DNA of 64,000 nucleotides from [Clostridium] scindens ATCC 35704 (GCF_004295125.1 NZ_CP036170.1:3040501-3104500), one strand, 5' to 3'. Positions 45,097-54,824 are shown, numbered from the stretch's first letter. Made by a program: numbers and translations. The notes: a model not told the origin generated them from the letters alone.

Positions 45097-45927
45097 CTAT
45101 TGCGCGCCTTTGCACAAGCGACTAAGCCAGGCATCTGCCAGCCCGATCCATTGTTGGCATTCTTCCTGAACGCCGGAGCCGTCCACCCTTTCTACCAGCT
45201 TGCTCGCAAGACTCAGTCCATGCTCTCCATCTGGAAATACATGCAGTTCCACCGGCACGCCGGCCTTTCTAAGCGCCATTGCCATTAACAGGGAATTTTC
45301 TACAGGAACCGCATCATCTGTGGCCGTATGCCACAGAAAGCATGGCGGCGTTTCTCCTGTTACCTGCTTTTCCAGGGACATCTCTTCTAGTTTCTCCTCA
45401 TATCTGTCTCCCAGAAGATTGGAAAAACTTGGCAAATGTCCTGTGACAGCATCAGATGTGATTACCGGATAACTGAGCATCAGTCCTGCGGGCCGAAGCG
45501 TCTCCGGCGCCACTTTCAGCATCTCCCCGAGCCATTTCTGATGCCAGAATACGCCCAGGCTTGCAACCAAATGGCCGCCTGCAGATGCACCGTGCAGGAT
45601 GATTTTATCCGTATCTACATGCCAGTCCTGGGCATGCTCATGGATTAGCTTCATGGCCATTCCCAGTTCCAGAAGCGCCGCCGGGTATCTGGACGGCACC
45701 ACGGAATATCGAAGCACGCATGCATGATATCCCTGGTTCATAAAATGGATGGCCAGAGGTTCCCCCTCCCGGTAGCTTAACTTCTCATATCCGCCGCCGG
45801 GGCAGATGATCACCATAGGCCTTCTGGCAATCCTGATCTTGTCGGCAGGCGTATCCAGTATATAGGTTTCTAATCTTGCATAAGGCTGCGAACAATCTGT
45901 CCGAACCGGAATTTCCATATATCTCAT
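45097..45927 (-). CDS. Alpha/beta hydrolase (esterase/acetyl-esterase-like)
   Basis: A 276-residue alpha/beta hydrolase of the BD-FAE/acetyl-esterase type. It has MVIICPGGGYEKLSYREGEP (oxyanion region), the nucleophile elbow LHGASAGGHLVAS (GxSxG), PCFLWHTATDDAVPVENSL (acidic residue) and the His in FPDGEHGLSL. The substrate cannot be read from sequence; relatives deacetylate carbohydrates. The ATG at 45925-45927 has AGAGGT at 7 nt. Its position inside the glycolytic gene run is unusual, and a hairpin separates it from tpiA. Codon use looks like its neighbours. Confidence 0.8.
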   Translation of the reverse strand: MRYMEIPVRTDCSQPYARLETYILDTPADKIRIARRPMVIICPGGGYEKLSYREGEPLAIHFMNQGYHACVLRYSVVPSRYPAALLELGMAMKLIHEHAQDWHVDTDKIILHGASAGGHLVASLGVFWHQKWLGEMLKVAPETLRPAGLMLSYPVITSDAVTGHLPSFSNLLGDRYEEKLEEMSLEKQVTGETPPCFLWHTATDDAVPVENSLLMAMALRKAGVPVELHVFPDGEHGLSLASKLVERVDGSGVQEECQQWIGLADAWLSRLCKGAQ

Positions 45928-45942
45928 AATCAGACCTCTAAG

Positions 45943-45979
45943 CATAAGGACCGCTGCAAAGTTACCAGCGGTCCTTATG
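45943..45979 (-). terminator. Hairpin between tpiA and hydrolase (terminator or processing stem)
   Basis: A perfect 14-bp stem (45943-45956 with 45966-45979) with a 9-nt loop lies about 18 nt after the tpiA stop and 15 nt before the hydrolase start. No U-tract follows on the transcript, so it may instead protect the upstream mRNA end or dampen the downstream genes. Confidence 0.5.
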
Positions 45980-45997
45980 TTATTGCACTCTTCCTGC

Positions 45998-46747
45998 CTA
46001 TTTATAGTTTACGATCTTGCCAAAGTCAGCCTTCAAAGAAGCGCCTCCTACAAGGCCTCCGTCAATGTCAGCCTGCGCAAATAATTCTGCTGCATTTCCT
46101 GCGTTTACAGAGCCGCCGTACTGGATGCGGATTGCCTCTGCAGTCGCCTCGTCATAGATCTCAGCGATGCATGCGCGGATCCCTGCACATACCTCTTCTG
46201 CCTGCTCTGTCGTAGCAGTCTTGCCTGTTCCGATAGCCCAGATAGGCTCATAAGCGATTACAGATGCCTTTGCCTGGTCAGCGGTTACTCCCATGAACCC
46301 AACCTTAACCTGCTGGCGGATGAAGTCCATGGTCACGCCCTGCTCCCTCTGCTCCAGCGTCTCGCCGCAGCACATGATTGGCGTAATGCCGTGCTCGAAT
46401 GCCTTGAGCATCTTCTTATTTACAGTCTCATTGGTCTCTGCGAAATATTCTCTTCTCTCAGAATGTCCAAGAACTACGTATTTTATTCCTGCATCGGTAA
46501 GCATGGCCGGAGAAATCTCTCCCGTATAGGCTCCGCTCTCTTCAAAATACATGTTCTCAGCTCCAACCTGGATATTGGTTCCCTTGCATGCTTCTACTAC
46601 AGGAATAATATCAATTGCAGGTACGCAGAATACCACGTCGACATCCTCGCTTGCTACTAATGGTTTTAACTCTTCCACCAGGGCAACCGCCTCGCTTGGA
46701 GTCTTGTTCATTTTCCAGTTTCCTGCTACAATTTTCCTTCTTGCCAT
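45998..46747 (-). CDS. tpiA: Triose-phosphate isomerase
   Basis: TpiA interconverts dihydroxyacetone phosphate and glyceraldehyde 3-phosphate. The 249-residue product has normal length, [12 protein letters not shown] (catalytic Lys), [11 protein letters not shown] (catalytic His), [15 protein letters not shown] (catalytic Glu, loop 6) and YGGSVNAGN. The ATG at 46745-46747 has AGGAGA; the frame extends 8 codons further upstream without support. It starts 63 nt after pgk. Confidence 0.97.
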   Translation of the reverse strand: MARRKIVAGNWKMNKTPSEAVALVEELKPLVASEDVDVVFCVPAIDIIPVVEACKGTNIQVGAENMYFEESGAYTGEISPAMLTDAGIKYVVLGHSERREYFAETNETVNKKMLKAFEHGITPIMCCGETLEQREQGVTMDFIRQQVKVGFMGVTADQAKASVIAYEPIWAIGTGKTATTEQAEEVCAGIRACIAEIYDEATAEAIRIQYGGSVNAGNAAELFAQADIDGGLVGGASLKADFGKIVNYK

Positions 46748-46810
46748 CTTCTTTTCTCCTATTCCATTCATAATCCTCGCACTAGGCTCGCTAATACCTC
46801 GCCAAGCTTT

Positions 46811-48004
46811 TTACTTGTCGTTTGCTGCTGCTACGCCTGGGAGTTCTTTTCCTTCCAGGAATTCCAGGGAAGCGCCGCCGCCTGTGGAAATATGTGTCAT
46901 CTTATCGCCGTATCCCAGCTGGTTTACCGCCGCCGCGGAATCTCCGCCGCCGATGATCGTGGTCGCATCCGTATCTGCCAGGGCTTTTGCCACTGCCTCT
47001 GTTCCGTGTGCAAAGTTTGGCATCTCAAAGCATCCCATCGGTCCGTTCCATACCACCGTCTTCGCGTCCTGCACGGCATCACAGAAGATCTTCTCTGTCT
47101 CAGGACCGATGTCCAGTCCTTCCCAGCCATCCGGGATCTCGCCGCGCAGCACGACCTGGGTATTGGCGTCATTCGAGAAATCGTCTGCAATCACATTGTC
47201 TACAGGCAGTAACAGTTTTACGCCCTTTTCCTCTGCCTTTTTAAGCATATCCAGCGCATACTGGCAATAGTCTTCTTCCAGGAGGGACTTTCCTACATTT
47301 CCGCCCATAGCCTTGCTGAACGTATAGGACATTCCGCCTCCGATAATCAAGGTGTCTACCTTATCAAGCAGGTTCTCGATCACGGAAATCTTGCTGGATA
47401 CCTTTGCGCCTCCAAGGATAGCTACAAAAGGCCGCTCCGGATTATTGACTGCATTTCCAAGGAAATCGATCTCCTTCTGCATCAGATATCCTACGACTGC
47501 CGTATCTACAAACTGCGTAACGCCTACGTTTGAGCAATGAGCCCTGTGCGCGGTACCGAAAGCATCATTCACGAATACGTCGCACAGGGAAGCAAGGTCT
47601 TTACTGAAGGCTTCTCCGTTCTTCGTCTCCTCGATTCTGTATCTGGTATTTTCAAGAAGGATAACCTCTCCGTCCTTCATCACGTCTACAGCTGCCTTCG
47701 CATTTGGCCCTACTACTTCTCTGTCAGCCGCAAACTTCACTTCCTGTCCGAGAAGTTCTGAAAGGCGCGCCGCAACCGGCGCTAAAGACAGTTCCGGAAC
47801 CGGCTCTCCCTTCGGCTTTCCAAGATGGGAGCAGAGGATTACTTTTCCTCCGTCCGCAATCAACTTCTTAATGGTCGGAAGCGCTGCGACAAGACGGTTT
47901 TCATCTGTAATCTTGCCATCGATAAGAGGAACGTTAAAGTCGCATCTTACCAGCACCTTTTTTCCTTTTACGTTGATATCGTCTACTGATTTTTTATTAA
48001 GCAT
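46811..48004 (-). CDS. pgk: Phosphoglycerate kinase
   Basis: Pgk transfers the acyl phosphate of 1,3-bisphosphoglycerate to ADP. The 397-residue product has the substrate motif [42 protein letters not shown] and [11 protein letters not shown], and the nucleotide loop [18 protein letters not shown] followed by [10 protein letters not shown]. The length is normal. It follows gap after a 134-nt gap that contains a strong terminator, so it may also be read from its own promoter. Confidence 0.97.
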   Translation of the reverse strand: MLNKKSVDDINVKGKKVLVRCDFNVPLIDGKITDENRLVAALPTIKKLIADGGKVILCSHLGKPKGEPVPELSLAPVAARLSELLGQEVKFAADREVVGPNAKAAVDVMKDGEVILLENTRYRIEETKNGEAFSKDLASLCDVFVNDAFGTAHRAHCSNVGVTQFVDTAVVGYLMQKEIDFLGNAVNNPERPFVAILGGAKVSSKISVIENLLDKVDTLIIGGGMSYTFSKAMGGNVGKSLLEEDYCQYALDMLKKAEEKGVKLLLPVDNVIADDFSNDANTQVVLRGEIPDGWEGLDIGPETEKIFCDAVQDAKTVVWNGPMGCFEMPNFAHGTEAVAKALADTDATTIIGGGDSAAAVNQLGYGDKMTHISTGGGASLEFLEGKELPGVAAANDK

Positions 48005-48072
48005 ATGGCTGCCTCCTCAGTTATATTTTTAAGGGCATGTCCCTTATCATCCAAGAACTGGTTCTCAATTAT

Positions 48073-48104
48073 AAAAAGGGTCCGGTCCAATAAGACCGGA
48101 CCCT
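48073..48104 (-). terminator. Terminator between gap and pgk
   Basis: An 11-bp GC-rich stem (48077-48087 with 48094-48104), a 6-nt loop and a following TTTTTAT on the minus strand lie 34 nt after the gap stop. Partial termination here would give a higher level of gap mRNA than of pgk-tpiA-gpmI. Confidence 0.9.
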
Positions 48105-48138
48105 GCGTGAGTCTTAATATATTGCTAAGCGCTCTGTG

Positions 48139-49152
48139 TTAAGCCAGTTCAGAGAAGTATTTGATTGTACGAACCATCTGGCTTGTGTAAGAATTCTCAT
48201 TGTCATACCAAGATACAACCTGAACCTCTGTAGTTCCGTTATCTAATGGCAGTGCCAGTGTCTGAGTAGCATCGAATAATGAGCCGTATTTCATACCGAT
48301 GATGTCGCTGGATACGATCTCGTCTGTGTTGTATCCGAAGGACTCTGTCTCTGCTGCTTTCATTGCTGCATTGATCTCGTCAACCGTAACGGTTCCGTCA
48401 ACAACTGCCGTAAGGATTGTCGTAGATCCTGTTGGCGTTGGAACACGCTGAGCAGCGCCGATTAATTTTCCATTTAACTCTGGAATAACAAGTCCGATCG
48501 CTTTTGCAGCACCTGTGCTGTTTGGCACGATGTTAAGCGCAGCTGCGCGAGATCTTCTTAAGTCGCCTTTTCTCTGTGGTCCGTCAAGAGTCATCTGATC
48601 GCCTGTGTAAGCGTGGATCGTACACATGATTCCTGATTTGATCTTAGCAAGGTCGTTAAGAGCCTTAGCCATTGGCGCTAAGCAGTTTGTCGTGCAGGAA
48701 GCTGCGGAGATAACGGTATCTTCCGGCTTCAGTGTTTCGTGGTTTACATTATATACGATAGTTGGCAGGTCGTTTCCAGCTGGTGCTGAGATAACGACTT
48801 TTCTTGCTCCTGCTTTTACATGTGCAGATGCTTTTTCTTTTGATGTGTAGAATCCTGTACATTCAAGAACAACGTCAACGCCGATCTCTCCCCATGGAAG
48901 TTCTTCAGCATTAGCCTTTGCGTAGATTTTGATCTCTTTTCCGTCTACGATGATAGAATCTTCTGTAGCTTCTACTTTGTCAGCCAAAGCATATTTACCC
49001 TGAGAAGAGTCATATTTTAACAAGTGGGCAAGCATCTTAGGAGATGTCAAGTCGTTGATCGCTACAACTTCATATCCTTCTGCTCCAAACATCTGTCTGA
49101 ACGCAAGACGTCCAATACGTCCGAATCCATTAATCGCTACTTTTACTGCCAT
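48139..49152 (-). CDS. gap: Glyceraldehyde-3-phosphate dehydrogenase, type I
   Basis: Gap oxidises glyceraldehyde 3-phosphate to 1,3-bisphosphoglycerate with NAD. The 337-residue product begins [19 protein letters not shown] and has the catalytic motif [16 protein letters not shown] (Cys about residue 153). It ends with the family stretch [18 protein letters not shown]. An AGGAGG site precedes the ATG. The gene has its own promoter and terminator. No CggR-type repressor gene is adjacent. Confidence 0.97.
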   Translation of the reverse strand: MAVKVAINGFGRIGRLAFRQMFGAEGYEVVAINDLTSPKMLAHLLKYDSSQGKYALADKVEATEDSIIVDGKEIKIYAKANAEELPWGEIGVDVVLECTGFYTSKEKASAHVKAGARKVVISAPAGNDLPTIVYNVNHETLKPEDTVISAASCTTNCLAPMAKALNDLAKIKSGIMCTIHAYTGDQMTLDGPQRKGDLRRSRAAALNIVPNSTGAAKAIGLVIPELNGKLIGAAQRVPTPTGSTTILTAVVDGTVTVDEINAAMKAAETESFGYNTDEIVSSDIIGMKYGSLFDATQTLALPLDNGTTEVQVVSWYDNENSYTSQMVRTIKYFSELA

Positions 49153-49246
49153 GATTAATTCCTCCTAAAGTTTGTATTAACTGGTTGCACAGTCTTATAT
49201 TTTTGAAATCCCTCAACCTTCGTTAAAGAATCATCAACCGTATTTT

Positions 49247-49275
49247 ATTGTACTAAATTTGATACAAAAATTCAA
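49247..49275 (-). promoter_or_regulatory. Candidate promoter of gap
   Basis: On the minus strand a -35 TTGAAT (49270-49275), 17-bp spacer and -10 TACAAT (49247-49252) lie about 95 nt upstream of the gap ATG. Confidence 0.6.
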
Positions 49276-49290
49276 GGACTTTTCCCATTT

Positions 49291-50097
49291 TTATGGAAGT
49301 TGCTTAAAATGCGGCTTCCGTCTGGAAAATTCTGTATAATATTTAAAGCCGCAGCCCTTCAGGATGTCCGATGCCTTCTGAAAATCATAGGCAATATGCT
49401 CCGGCCTGTGGGCATCCGCGCCAATGGTTATAATCTCGCCGCCCATTTCCTTGTAACGCTTCAGCACATCCTGCCGCGGATGCGCAAAAGGAAGGCCGTA
49501 TTTCAGGCCCGCCGTATTTAATTCCAGTCCCTTCCCCTTTTCAATCAAGGCTTTCAGAATCCGGTCTATCATATCCGCGTATTTTTGATAGGAATACTGC
49601 TTCTCTCTTTCTTTTCCATATCTGACCACATAGTCCAGGTGTCCCAGCACGTCGAATCCGTCGAATCTTTGGATATCCGTCAATGTTTCTTCAAACGCTA
49701 TACGATAGGCTTCTTCATCCGTCTTGTCCTGGAACAGTTTCCCGGATGCCGGGTCCGTAGACTGGATGCTGTGCACGGATCCGATAATGAATTCAAACGG
49801 ATAGGTTTCCGCGAACTCCCGGTAATAATCTCCCAGATAGGGACGCAGTCCTAATTCCACGCCTATCCTGACATCAATCTTATCCTGGTATTTTTCCTTA
49901 AGAGGCTTAAGGACCCTGAAGTATTCTTGCGGATCAAAGATGCTTTCCGGACCCCATTCCACATCATCCTTATCATAATGATCGGTAAAGCAGATCATCT
50001 CAAGCCCTTTCCCAATGGCCCCCTCAATCATCTCCTTTGGCGTGGCCTCTGAATCATGGGAAAATAATGTGTGCATATGCACGTCAGATTTTATCAC
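49291..50097 (-). CDS. PHP-domain histidinol-phosphatase family protein
   Basis: A 268-residue PHP-type phosphoesterase of the HisJ/HisK family, which in Firmicutes removes phosphate from histidinol phosphate. Metal-binding motifs are DVHMHTLFSHD at the N-terminus, ICFTDHYDKD, GVELGLRP, IGSVHSI, VLGHLDYVVRYG and GADAHRP near the C-terminus. Other his genes are absent here, so the substrate is uncertain. It starts 3 nt after the mnmA stop and may be the last gene of the isc-mnmA transcript. Confidence 0.85.
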   Translation of the reverse strand: MIKSDVHMHTLFSHDSEATPKEMIEGAIGKGLEMICFTDHYDKDDVEWGPESIFDPQEYFRVLKPLKEKYQDKIDVRIGVELGLRPYLGDYYREFAETYPFEFIIGSVHSIQSTDPASGKLFQDKTDEEAYRIAFEETLTDIQRFDGFDVLGHLDYVVRYGKEREKQYSYQKYADMIDRILKALIEKGKGLELNTAGLKYGLPFAHPRQDVLKRYKEMGGEIITIGADAHRPEHIAYDFQKASDILKGCGFKYYTEFSRRKPHFKQLP

Positions 50098-50100
50098 TTT

Positions 50101-51186
50101 CTACTCATCTCCTATAATTGTTCCTCCGCCCAGCACATACTCTCCGTCATACAGGACGACTGCCTGCCCCGGAGCGACTGCCCTCTGCGGCTCTTCAAAT
50201 ATACACAGGATCTCGTCTTCTCCTGTCTTCTCCACCGTGCACCATGCGCCCCGGTGATTATATCTTATCTTGGCCCAGACTCTCTTCTTATCAGCAAGGT
50301 CCTCTATAGCCATAAAATTAATCCTGTCTGCCCTGACATGGCATGTCAGGGACTCTTCATTGGTGCCTACGATGATCTCGTTCGTCTCCGGTCGGATGTC
50401 AAGCACGAATACGGGGTGCCCAAGAGACAGCCCCAGTCCTTTCCGCTGGCCAACGGTGTAATGAACGATTCCCTTATGCCGCCCCACCACCGTTCCGTCG
50501 GAAAGCACAAAATTCCCAGGCAGGATCCTGGCCCCGGAATTGGCTTCTATATAAGAAGCATAGTCTCCATCCGGCACAAAGCAGATGTCCTGGCTGTCTG
50601 GCTTATCCGCCACGTTAAGGCCGATTTTCCCTGCCAGCTTGCGAATCTCATCTTTCGTATATTCTCCTACTGGCATAAGGGTCCTTTTCAACTGTTCCTG
50701 GGTTAGACTATACAGCGCGTAAGTCTGATCCTTCGCGCTGGCGGCCGACGTACGCAGGGAGCAACGCCCGTTACCGAGCCTCTCGATACGGGCGTAATGT
50801 CCGGTGGCAATATAGTCCGCTCCAATCTCCATACTCCTCTTAAGAAGAGACTCCCACTTTACATAGCGGTTGCAGGCGATACATGGATTCGGAGTTCTTC
50901 CATGCAGATACTCGTCCATGAAATAGTCTATGACATAGGTTTTAAATTCCTGCTTAAAATTCATAACATAATAGGGGATTCCAAGAGATGCCGCCACGCG
51001 CCTCGCGTCATCCACCGCGCTCAGTCCGCAGCAGCCCCCCTGCTCTTCCTCTACGATGCGTTCTTCATCCTGCCAGATCTGCATTGTAACTCCGATCACA
51101 TCATATCCTTGTTCTTTTAATAGCCAGGCGGCCACGGAAGAGTCCACGCCCCCGGACATCCCGACTACGACTTTCTTCTTTTCCAT
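50101..51186 (-). CDS. mnmA: tRNA 2-thiouridine(34) synthase MnmA
   Basis: MnmA thiolates U34 of Lys, Glu and Gln tRNAs, using persulfide sulfur from a cysteine desulfurase and ATP. The 361-residue product has the PP-loop [20 protein letters not shown], the first catalytic Cys in [14 protein letters not shown] (about residue 103) and the second in [13 protein letters not shown] (about 201). It lies 15 nt after iscU, in an iscR-iscS-iscU-mnmA order that couples sulfur supply to tRNA modification. Confidence 0.96.
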   Translation of the reverse strand: MEKKKVVVGMSGGVDSSVAAWLLKEQGYDVIGVTMQIWQDEERIVEEEQGGCCGLSAVDDARRVAASLGIPYYVMNFKQEFKTYVIDYFMDEYLHGRTPNPCIACNRYVKWESLLKRSMEIGADYIATGHYARIERLGNGRCSLRTSAASAKDQTYALYSLTQEQLKRTLMPVGEYTKDEIRKLAGKIGLNVADKPDSQDICFVPDGDYASYIEANSGARILPGNFVLSDGTVVGRHKGIVHYTVGQRKGLGLSLGHPVFVLDIRPETNEIIVGTNEESLTCHVRADRINFMAIEDLADKKRVWAKIRYNHRGAWCTVEKTGEDEILCIFEEPQRAVAPGQAVVLYDGEYVLGGGTIIGDE

Positions 51187-51201
51187 AAACTCTTCTCCGG
51201 A

Positions 51202-51645
51202 TTAATATTCCTCTTCTTCCTCTTCCTCGCCTTCATGGATATCTGACTTTGGCTTCTCGAGGCCTTCTATCTTTATATCATGCCTCTCGGCATAATCCCA
51301 CAGCGCCGCATGAATTGCCTCTTCCGCCAGAAGAGAGCAGTGCACTTTCACCGGCGGCAGGCCATCCAGCGCTTCCATGACCGCCTTGTTTGTCACTTCC
51401 ATCGCTTCCTGGATCGACTTGCCTTTTACCAGTTCCGTAGCCATGCTGCTGGTAGCAACCGCTGCGCCGCAGCCGAACGTCTTGAACTTCACGTCGCGGA
51501 TAATCTGATCATCGTCAATGTCCAGGTAAATGCGCATGATATCTCCACATTTGGCATTTCCTACCGTTCCTACGCCGCTGGCGTTCTCTATCTCCCCAAC
51601 ATTCCTGGGATGCTCAAAATGATCCATTACCTTCTCTGAATACAT
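51202..51645 (-). CDS. iscU: Fe-S cluster scaffold protein IscU/NifU-like
   Basis: The scaffold on which Fe-S clusters are built, fed by IscS. The 147-residue product starts MYSEKVMDHFEHPRNVG. The three ligand cysteines appear in GNAKCGDIMRIYLDI, KTFGCGAAVATSSMATELVKG and KVHCSLLAEEAI. The protein ends in a Glu-rich tail (EGEEEEEEEY), an addition not needed for the scaffold fold. It lies 25 nt after iscS. Confidence 0.94.
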   Translation of the reverse strand: MYSEKVMDHFEHPRNVGEIENASGVGTVGNAKCGDIMRIYLDIDDDQIIRDVKFKTFGCGAAVATSSMATELVKGKSIQEAMEVTNKAVMEALDGLPPVKVHCSLLAEEAIHAALWDYAERHDIKIEGLEKPKSDIHEGEEEEEEEY

Positions 51646-51670
51646 AATTCTTCCTCCAATCTATCTACTA

Positions 51671-52855
51671 CTATTTCTTCTGCTTGTTTATAAAGTCTTC
51701 ATACAGCGGAGACATTTCCCTTAAGTGGCCTACGATCTCTTTTAAGGAGTCTACCACATAATCGATATCTTCCTTTGTTATCTCCTCATTCAGCGTTAGC
51801 CTCAAAGACCCATGGGCAATCTCATGCGGCAGCCCGATGGCCAGAAGCACATGGGATGGATCCAAGGATCCTGATGTACAGGCAGAGCCGCTGGATCCAC
51901 AGATCCCTTTCATATCCAGCTTGATCAGAAGAGACTCGCCTTCTATGAACCGGAAGCTGAAGTTGGCATTGTTCGGAAGCCTCTTCGTCCTGTGCCCGTT
52001 AAGCCGGCAATGCGGGATCTCGTCAAGCACCCGGTTAATGAGATAATCCCGCAGTTCCGTCTCCTTGCCGGTCCGCTCCGCCATTGTATCCGCGGCACGC
52101 TTTACGGCTGCCCCAAGACCTACAATTCCAGGAACATTTTCCGTTCCCGCCCGGCGCTTTCTTTCCTGTCCGCCTCCGTGCACGAAGGAGCGGATTTTAA
52201 CGCCAGTGCGGATGTATAGGAATCCGATTCCTTTTGGACCGTTTAACTTATGGCCGCTGGCGCTGAGCATGTCAATATGGCATTCGTCTACATGGATGGG
52301 AACCTGGCCGAATGCCTGCACAGCGTCCGTATGGAACAGGATTCCATGCTCATGGGCGATCTCTCCGATTTCCCTGATCGGCTGTATAGTTCCAATCTCA
52401 TTGTTGGCATACATGACGGAGATCAGGATCGTCGTCGGCCTGATGGCGGCTTTTAATTCGTCCAGCTTTACTACGCCGTCCTCGTCTACATCCAGATAGG
52501 TCACTTCAAATCCTTTCTTCTCAAGGTATTCGCAGGTATGAAGGATAGCGTGATGCTCTATCTTCGTGGTGATGATGTGATTGCCCTTGCCCTCGTAGGC
52601 TTCTGCCGTGGCCTTTAATGCCCAGTTGTCGGCTTCCGATCCTCCCGCGGTAAAATAGATCTCATTGCCCTTAGCCCCCAGCACTTGCGCGATAACATCC
52701 CTCTGCTGGCTGATTACTTCCTTGTTCGCCGCGGCAAATCCATAGACGCTGGATGGGTTTCCATACCTTTCTGTAAAATATGGCAGCATTGCCTCCACTA
52801 CCTCCGGCGCCGTCTTGGTTGTCGCTGCATTGTCTAAATATATGAGTCTTTCCAT
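51671..52855 (-). CDS. iscS: Cysteine desulfurase IscS/NifS
   Basis: A PLP enzyme that removes sulfur from cysteine as a persulfide for IscU and MnmA. The 394-residue product begins RLIYLDNAATTKTAPEVVEA, has the PLP-binding Lys in SASGHKLNGPKGIGFLYI (about residue 204) and the mobile catalytic Cys in GSSGSACTSGSLDPSHVL (about 327). The loop matches group I (NifS/IscS) enzymes. It lies 30 nt after iscR. Confidence 0.95.
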   Translation of the reverse strand: MERLIYLDNAATTKTAPEVVEAMLPYFTERYGNPSSVYGFAAANKEVISQQRDVIAQVLGAKGNEIYFTAGGSEADNWALKATAEAYEGKGNHIITTKIEHHAILHTCEYLEKKGFEVTYLDVDEDGVVKLDELKAAIRPTTILISVMYANNEIGTIQPIREIGEIAHEHGILFHTDAVQAFGQVPIHVDECHIDMLSASGHKLNGPKGIGFLYIRTGVKIRSFVHGGGQERKRRAGTENVPGIVGLGAAVKRAADTMAERTGKETELRDYLINRVLDEIPHCRLNGHRTKRLPNNANFSFRFIEGESLLIKLDMKGICGSSGSACTSGSLDPSHVLLAIGLPHEIAHGSLRLTLNEEITKEDIDYVVDSLKEIVGHLREMSPLYEDFINKQKK

Positions 52856-52885
52856 GTTCGTACCTCCTTGTCTTCTCTTAGTATT

Positions 52886-53344
52886 CTATTGATTGCATCT
52901 GGGATTCTCACAGTCGCCCTCCGGATTAATCATCTTGCTTTCCCGTACCAACTCGTCCAGCATGATCTCATCCACCGTCTTGTTGATGCTGTCATTTATT
53001 TTCTGCCATACATATTTGGTCACGCAGCCATCTGAGGCCATGCAGCCTTCATCTGAATAAAAAGCGGCGCATTTCACCGGCTCCAGGCTCCCTTCCAGGG
53101 CCCTTAGCACATCGCCTACCGAGATCTCCTCCGCCCTTTTCGCAAGCACGTATCCTCCAGTTGCCCCGCGGATGCTCTTGACCAGCCCCGCCTTCTTAAG
53201 CAAGGCCACCAGCTGTTCCAGATACCGTTCGGAAATATCCTGCCTTATGGAAATATTATTGATGGACACAGGCTCTTCCTCGCTATATCTAGCCAAATCT
53301 ATGATCGCGCGCAGCCCATATCTTCCTTTGGTCGAAAGTTTCAT
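52886..53344 (-). CDS. iscR: Rrf2-family regulator of the isc operon
   Basis: A 152-residue Rrf2 regulator. The N-terminal winged helix reads MKLSTKGRYGLRAIIDLA and ISERYLEQLVALLKKAGLVKS-type recognition helix, then RGATGGYVLA. Three cysteines at residues 92, 101 and 107 (C-x8-C-x5-C) are close to the IscR cluster-binding pattern, so Fe-S sensing is plausible; CymR-like cysteine control is the alternative. The ATG at 53342-53344 has GAAGGTG and is preferred over the upstream frame end. A palindrome between promoter and start fits autorepression. Confidence 0.88.
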   Translation of the reverse strand: MKLSTKGRYGLRAIIDLARYSEEEPVSINNISIRQDISERYLEQLVALLKKAGLVKSIRGATGGYVLAKRAEEISVGDVLRALEGSLEPVKCAAFYSDEGCMASDGCVTKYVWQKINDSINKTVDEIMLDELVRESKMINPEGDCENPRCNQ

Positions 53345-53365
53345 TATGCTCACCTTCTTTTTAAT

Positions 53366-53384
53366 TCCTAGCAATTTGCTAGGA
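53366..53384 (-). promoter_or_regulatory. Palindromic operator candidate for the isc regulator
   Basis: A perfect 19-bp inverted repeat, TCCTAGCAA / TTGCTAGGA around one central T, lies 14-32 bp downstream of the -10 box and 21 bp upstream of the start codon. Rrf2 regulators bind such dyads, so autorepression of iscR-iscS-iscU-mnmA is likely. Binding is inferred. Confidence 0.65.
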
Positions 53385-53397
53385 TTTCTCTTCCTGT

Positions 53398-53426
53398 AGA
53401 ATAGCACTGCTTTTTGGTTCTGTCAA
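53398..53426 (-). promoter_or_regulatory. Promoter of the iscR-iscS-iscU-mnmA operon
   Basis: On the minus strand a perfect -35 TTGACA (53421-53426), 17-bp spacer and -10 TATTCT (53398-53403) lie about 55 bp upstream of the iscR ATG. Confidence 0.75.
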
Positions 53427-53472
53427 GTATCTATTTTGAATATGTTATAACAATATCTTTAAGGAGTCTGCC

Positions 53473-54801
53473 ATGTCTCGAAAACGCGCCATAATCAAAG
53501 GCACTTTCATATTGACCATTACCGGTTTCGCCACTAGGTTCATGGGATTTTTTTACCGTATTTTTCTAAGCCATACCTTTGGGGAGGAAGGCGTGGGCCT
53601 GTACCAGCTTGTCTTTCCAATCTATGCCCTCTGCTTCTCCCTTACCTCTGCAGGAATCCAGCTGGCACTGTCCCGCTGCGTGGCAAGATGCATGACCCAG
53701 GGCAAAAAGAAGGAAGCCCGGGAACTGTTGTGCACCAGCCTGGTTCTGACGGTTGCCGTCTCCTGTATTGTGACGGTAATTCTTCAGAAATATTCGGTGT
53801 TTATTGCCGATACCTTCTTAAAAGACGCGAGATGCGCCCAGCTGCTGGTGATCCTTTCCTATGCATTTCCATTTGCCTCCATCCACAGCTGCATCTGCGG
53901 ATATTATTTCGGGCTAAAGCAGACCGGCATCCCCGCAACCTCCCAGATGATCGAGCAGATAGCAAGAATCTTAAGCGTGTATCTGATCTACATATATGGT
54001 TTGAGGCATGGCGTCCGCTTCGGCGTATCCATCGCCGTCGCGGGTCTGATCGCCGGAGAAATTCTTTCCTCCCTGTTCTGCCTGCGCTCCATCCTTGGCA
54101 AAGGAGGCTTTGGGAAATGGCCCAGAATACGCCTCTCCTCCTGCATGAAGCATGGGCGCGAGCTGATAGCGCTGTCCATCCCGCTGACCGCAAGCCGGGT
54201 ACTATTAAATCTCCTTCAAAGCATAGAGGCAATCTCCATCCCCCTGAAGCTCCAGACCTATGGAATGTCGGTTGCCGAGGCGCTGAGCATCTACGGGGTT
54301 CTGACCGGAATGGCCCTCCCCTGCATACTCTTCCCTTCCGCGATCACCAATTCCGTATCCACCATGCTGCTTCCCGCGGTGGCTGAGATACAGGCCATGG
54401 AGAACCATAAGGAGCTGTCCGCGTTGGTGAAAAAGGTCACTTACTCCTGCATTTTTCTGGGGAGCATCTGCTGCGTGCTGCTGCTTACGTTCGGCAATTG
54501 GATTGGAACCGTGCTGTTCCACAGTTCCATGGCCGGAGGGTACATCGTCACTCTGTCCTGGATGTGTCCGTTCTTATACACCAACAATACCCTGATCAGC
54601 ATCGTGAACGGGATTGGCAAGACCACCCTGTCCTTTGTGATCAATTCAGCCAGCCTCAGTGTCCGTATCGCCAGCGTTCTGCTCTTCATCCCCGTCTTTG
54701 GGATCCAGGGATATCTCTGGGGCATGCTTGCAAGCCAGCTGTGCATCTTCCTATTCTGCCTGATCTATCTCAATTATTATCTGAAAAGGGAAAGGGAGTG
54801 A
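53473..54801 (+). CDS. SpoVB/MurJ-like polysaccharide flippase (MOP superfamily)
   Basis: A 442-residue MATE/MOP-type transporter with 12 or more hydrophobic helices. The N-terminus SRKRAIIKGTFILTITGFAT and RFMGFFYRIFLSHTFGEEG match SpoVB and related lipid-linked precursor flippases, as do GIQLALSRCVA and IYGVLTGMALPCILFPSAI. SpoVB acts in spore cortex synthesis, and spoIIM lies next door, but related flippases act on other polymers. An AAGGAG site precedes the ATG. It is convergent with spoIIM and shares a terminator hairpin. Confidence 0.85.
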   Translation: MSRKRAIIKGTFILTITGFATRFMGFFYRIFLSHTFGEEGVGLYQLVFPIYALCFSLTSAGIQLALSRCVARCMTQGKKKEARELLCTSLVLTVAVSCIVTVILQKYSVFIADTFLKDARCAQLLVILSYAFPFASIHSCICGYYFGLKQTGIPATSQMIEQIARILSVYLIYIYGLRHGVRFGVSIAVAGLIAGEILSSLFCLRSILGKGGFGKWPRIRLSSCMKHGRELIALSIPLTASRVLLNLLQSIEAISIPLKLQTYGMSVAEALSIYGVLTGMALPCILFPSAITNSVSTMLLPAVAEIQAMENHKELSALVKKVTYSCIFLGSICCVLLLTFGNWIGTVLFHSSMAGGYIVTLSWMCPFLYTNNTLISIVNGIGKTTLSFVINSASLSVRIASVLLFIPVFGIQGYLWGMLASQLCIFLFCLIYLNYYLKRERE

Positions 54802-54824
54802 ATTGGCCTTCGCCAATCACTCCC
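54794..54824. terminator. Hairpin between convergent flippase and spoIIM
   Basis: GGGAGTGA(A)TTGGC pairs with GCCAATCACTCCC around a CTTC loop, with one bulged A. It overlaps the end of the flippase gene and abuts the spoIIM stop. Pyrimidine-rich sequence follows on the minus strand. It may work in both directions. Confidence 0.6.
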
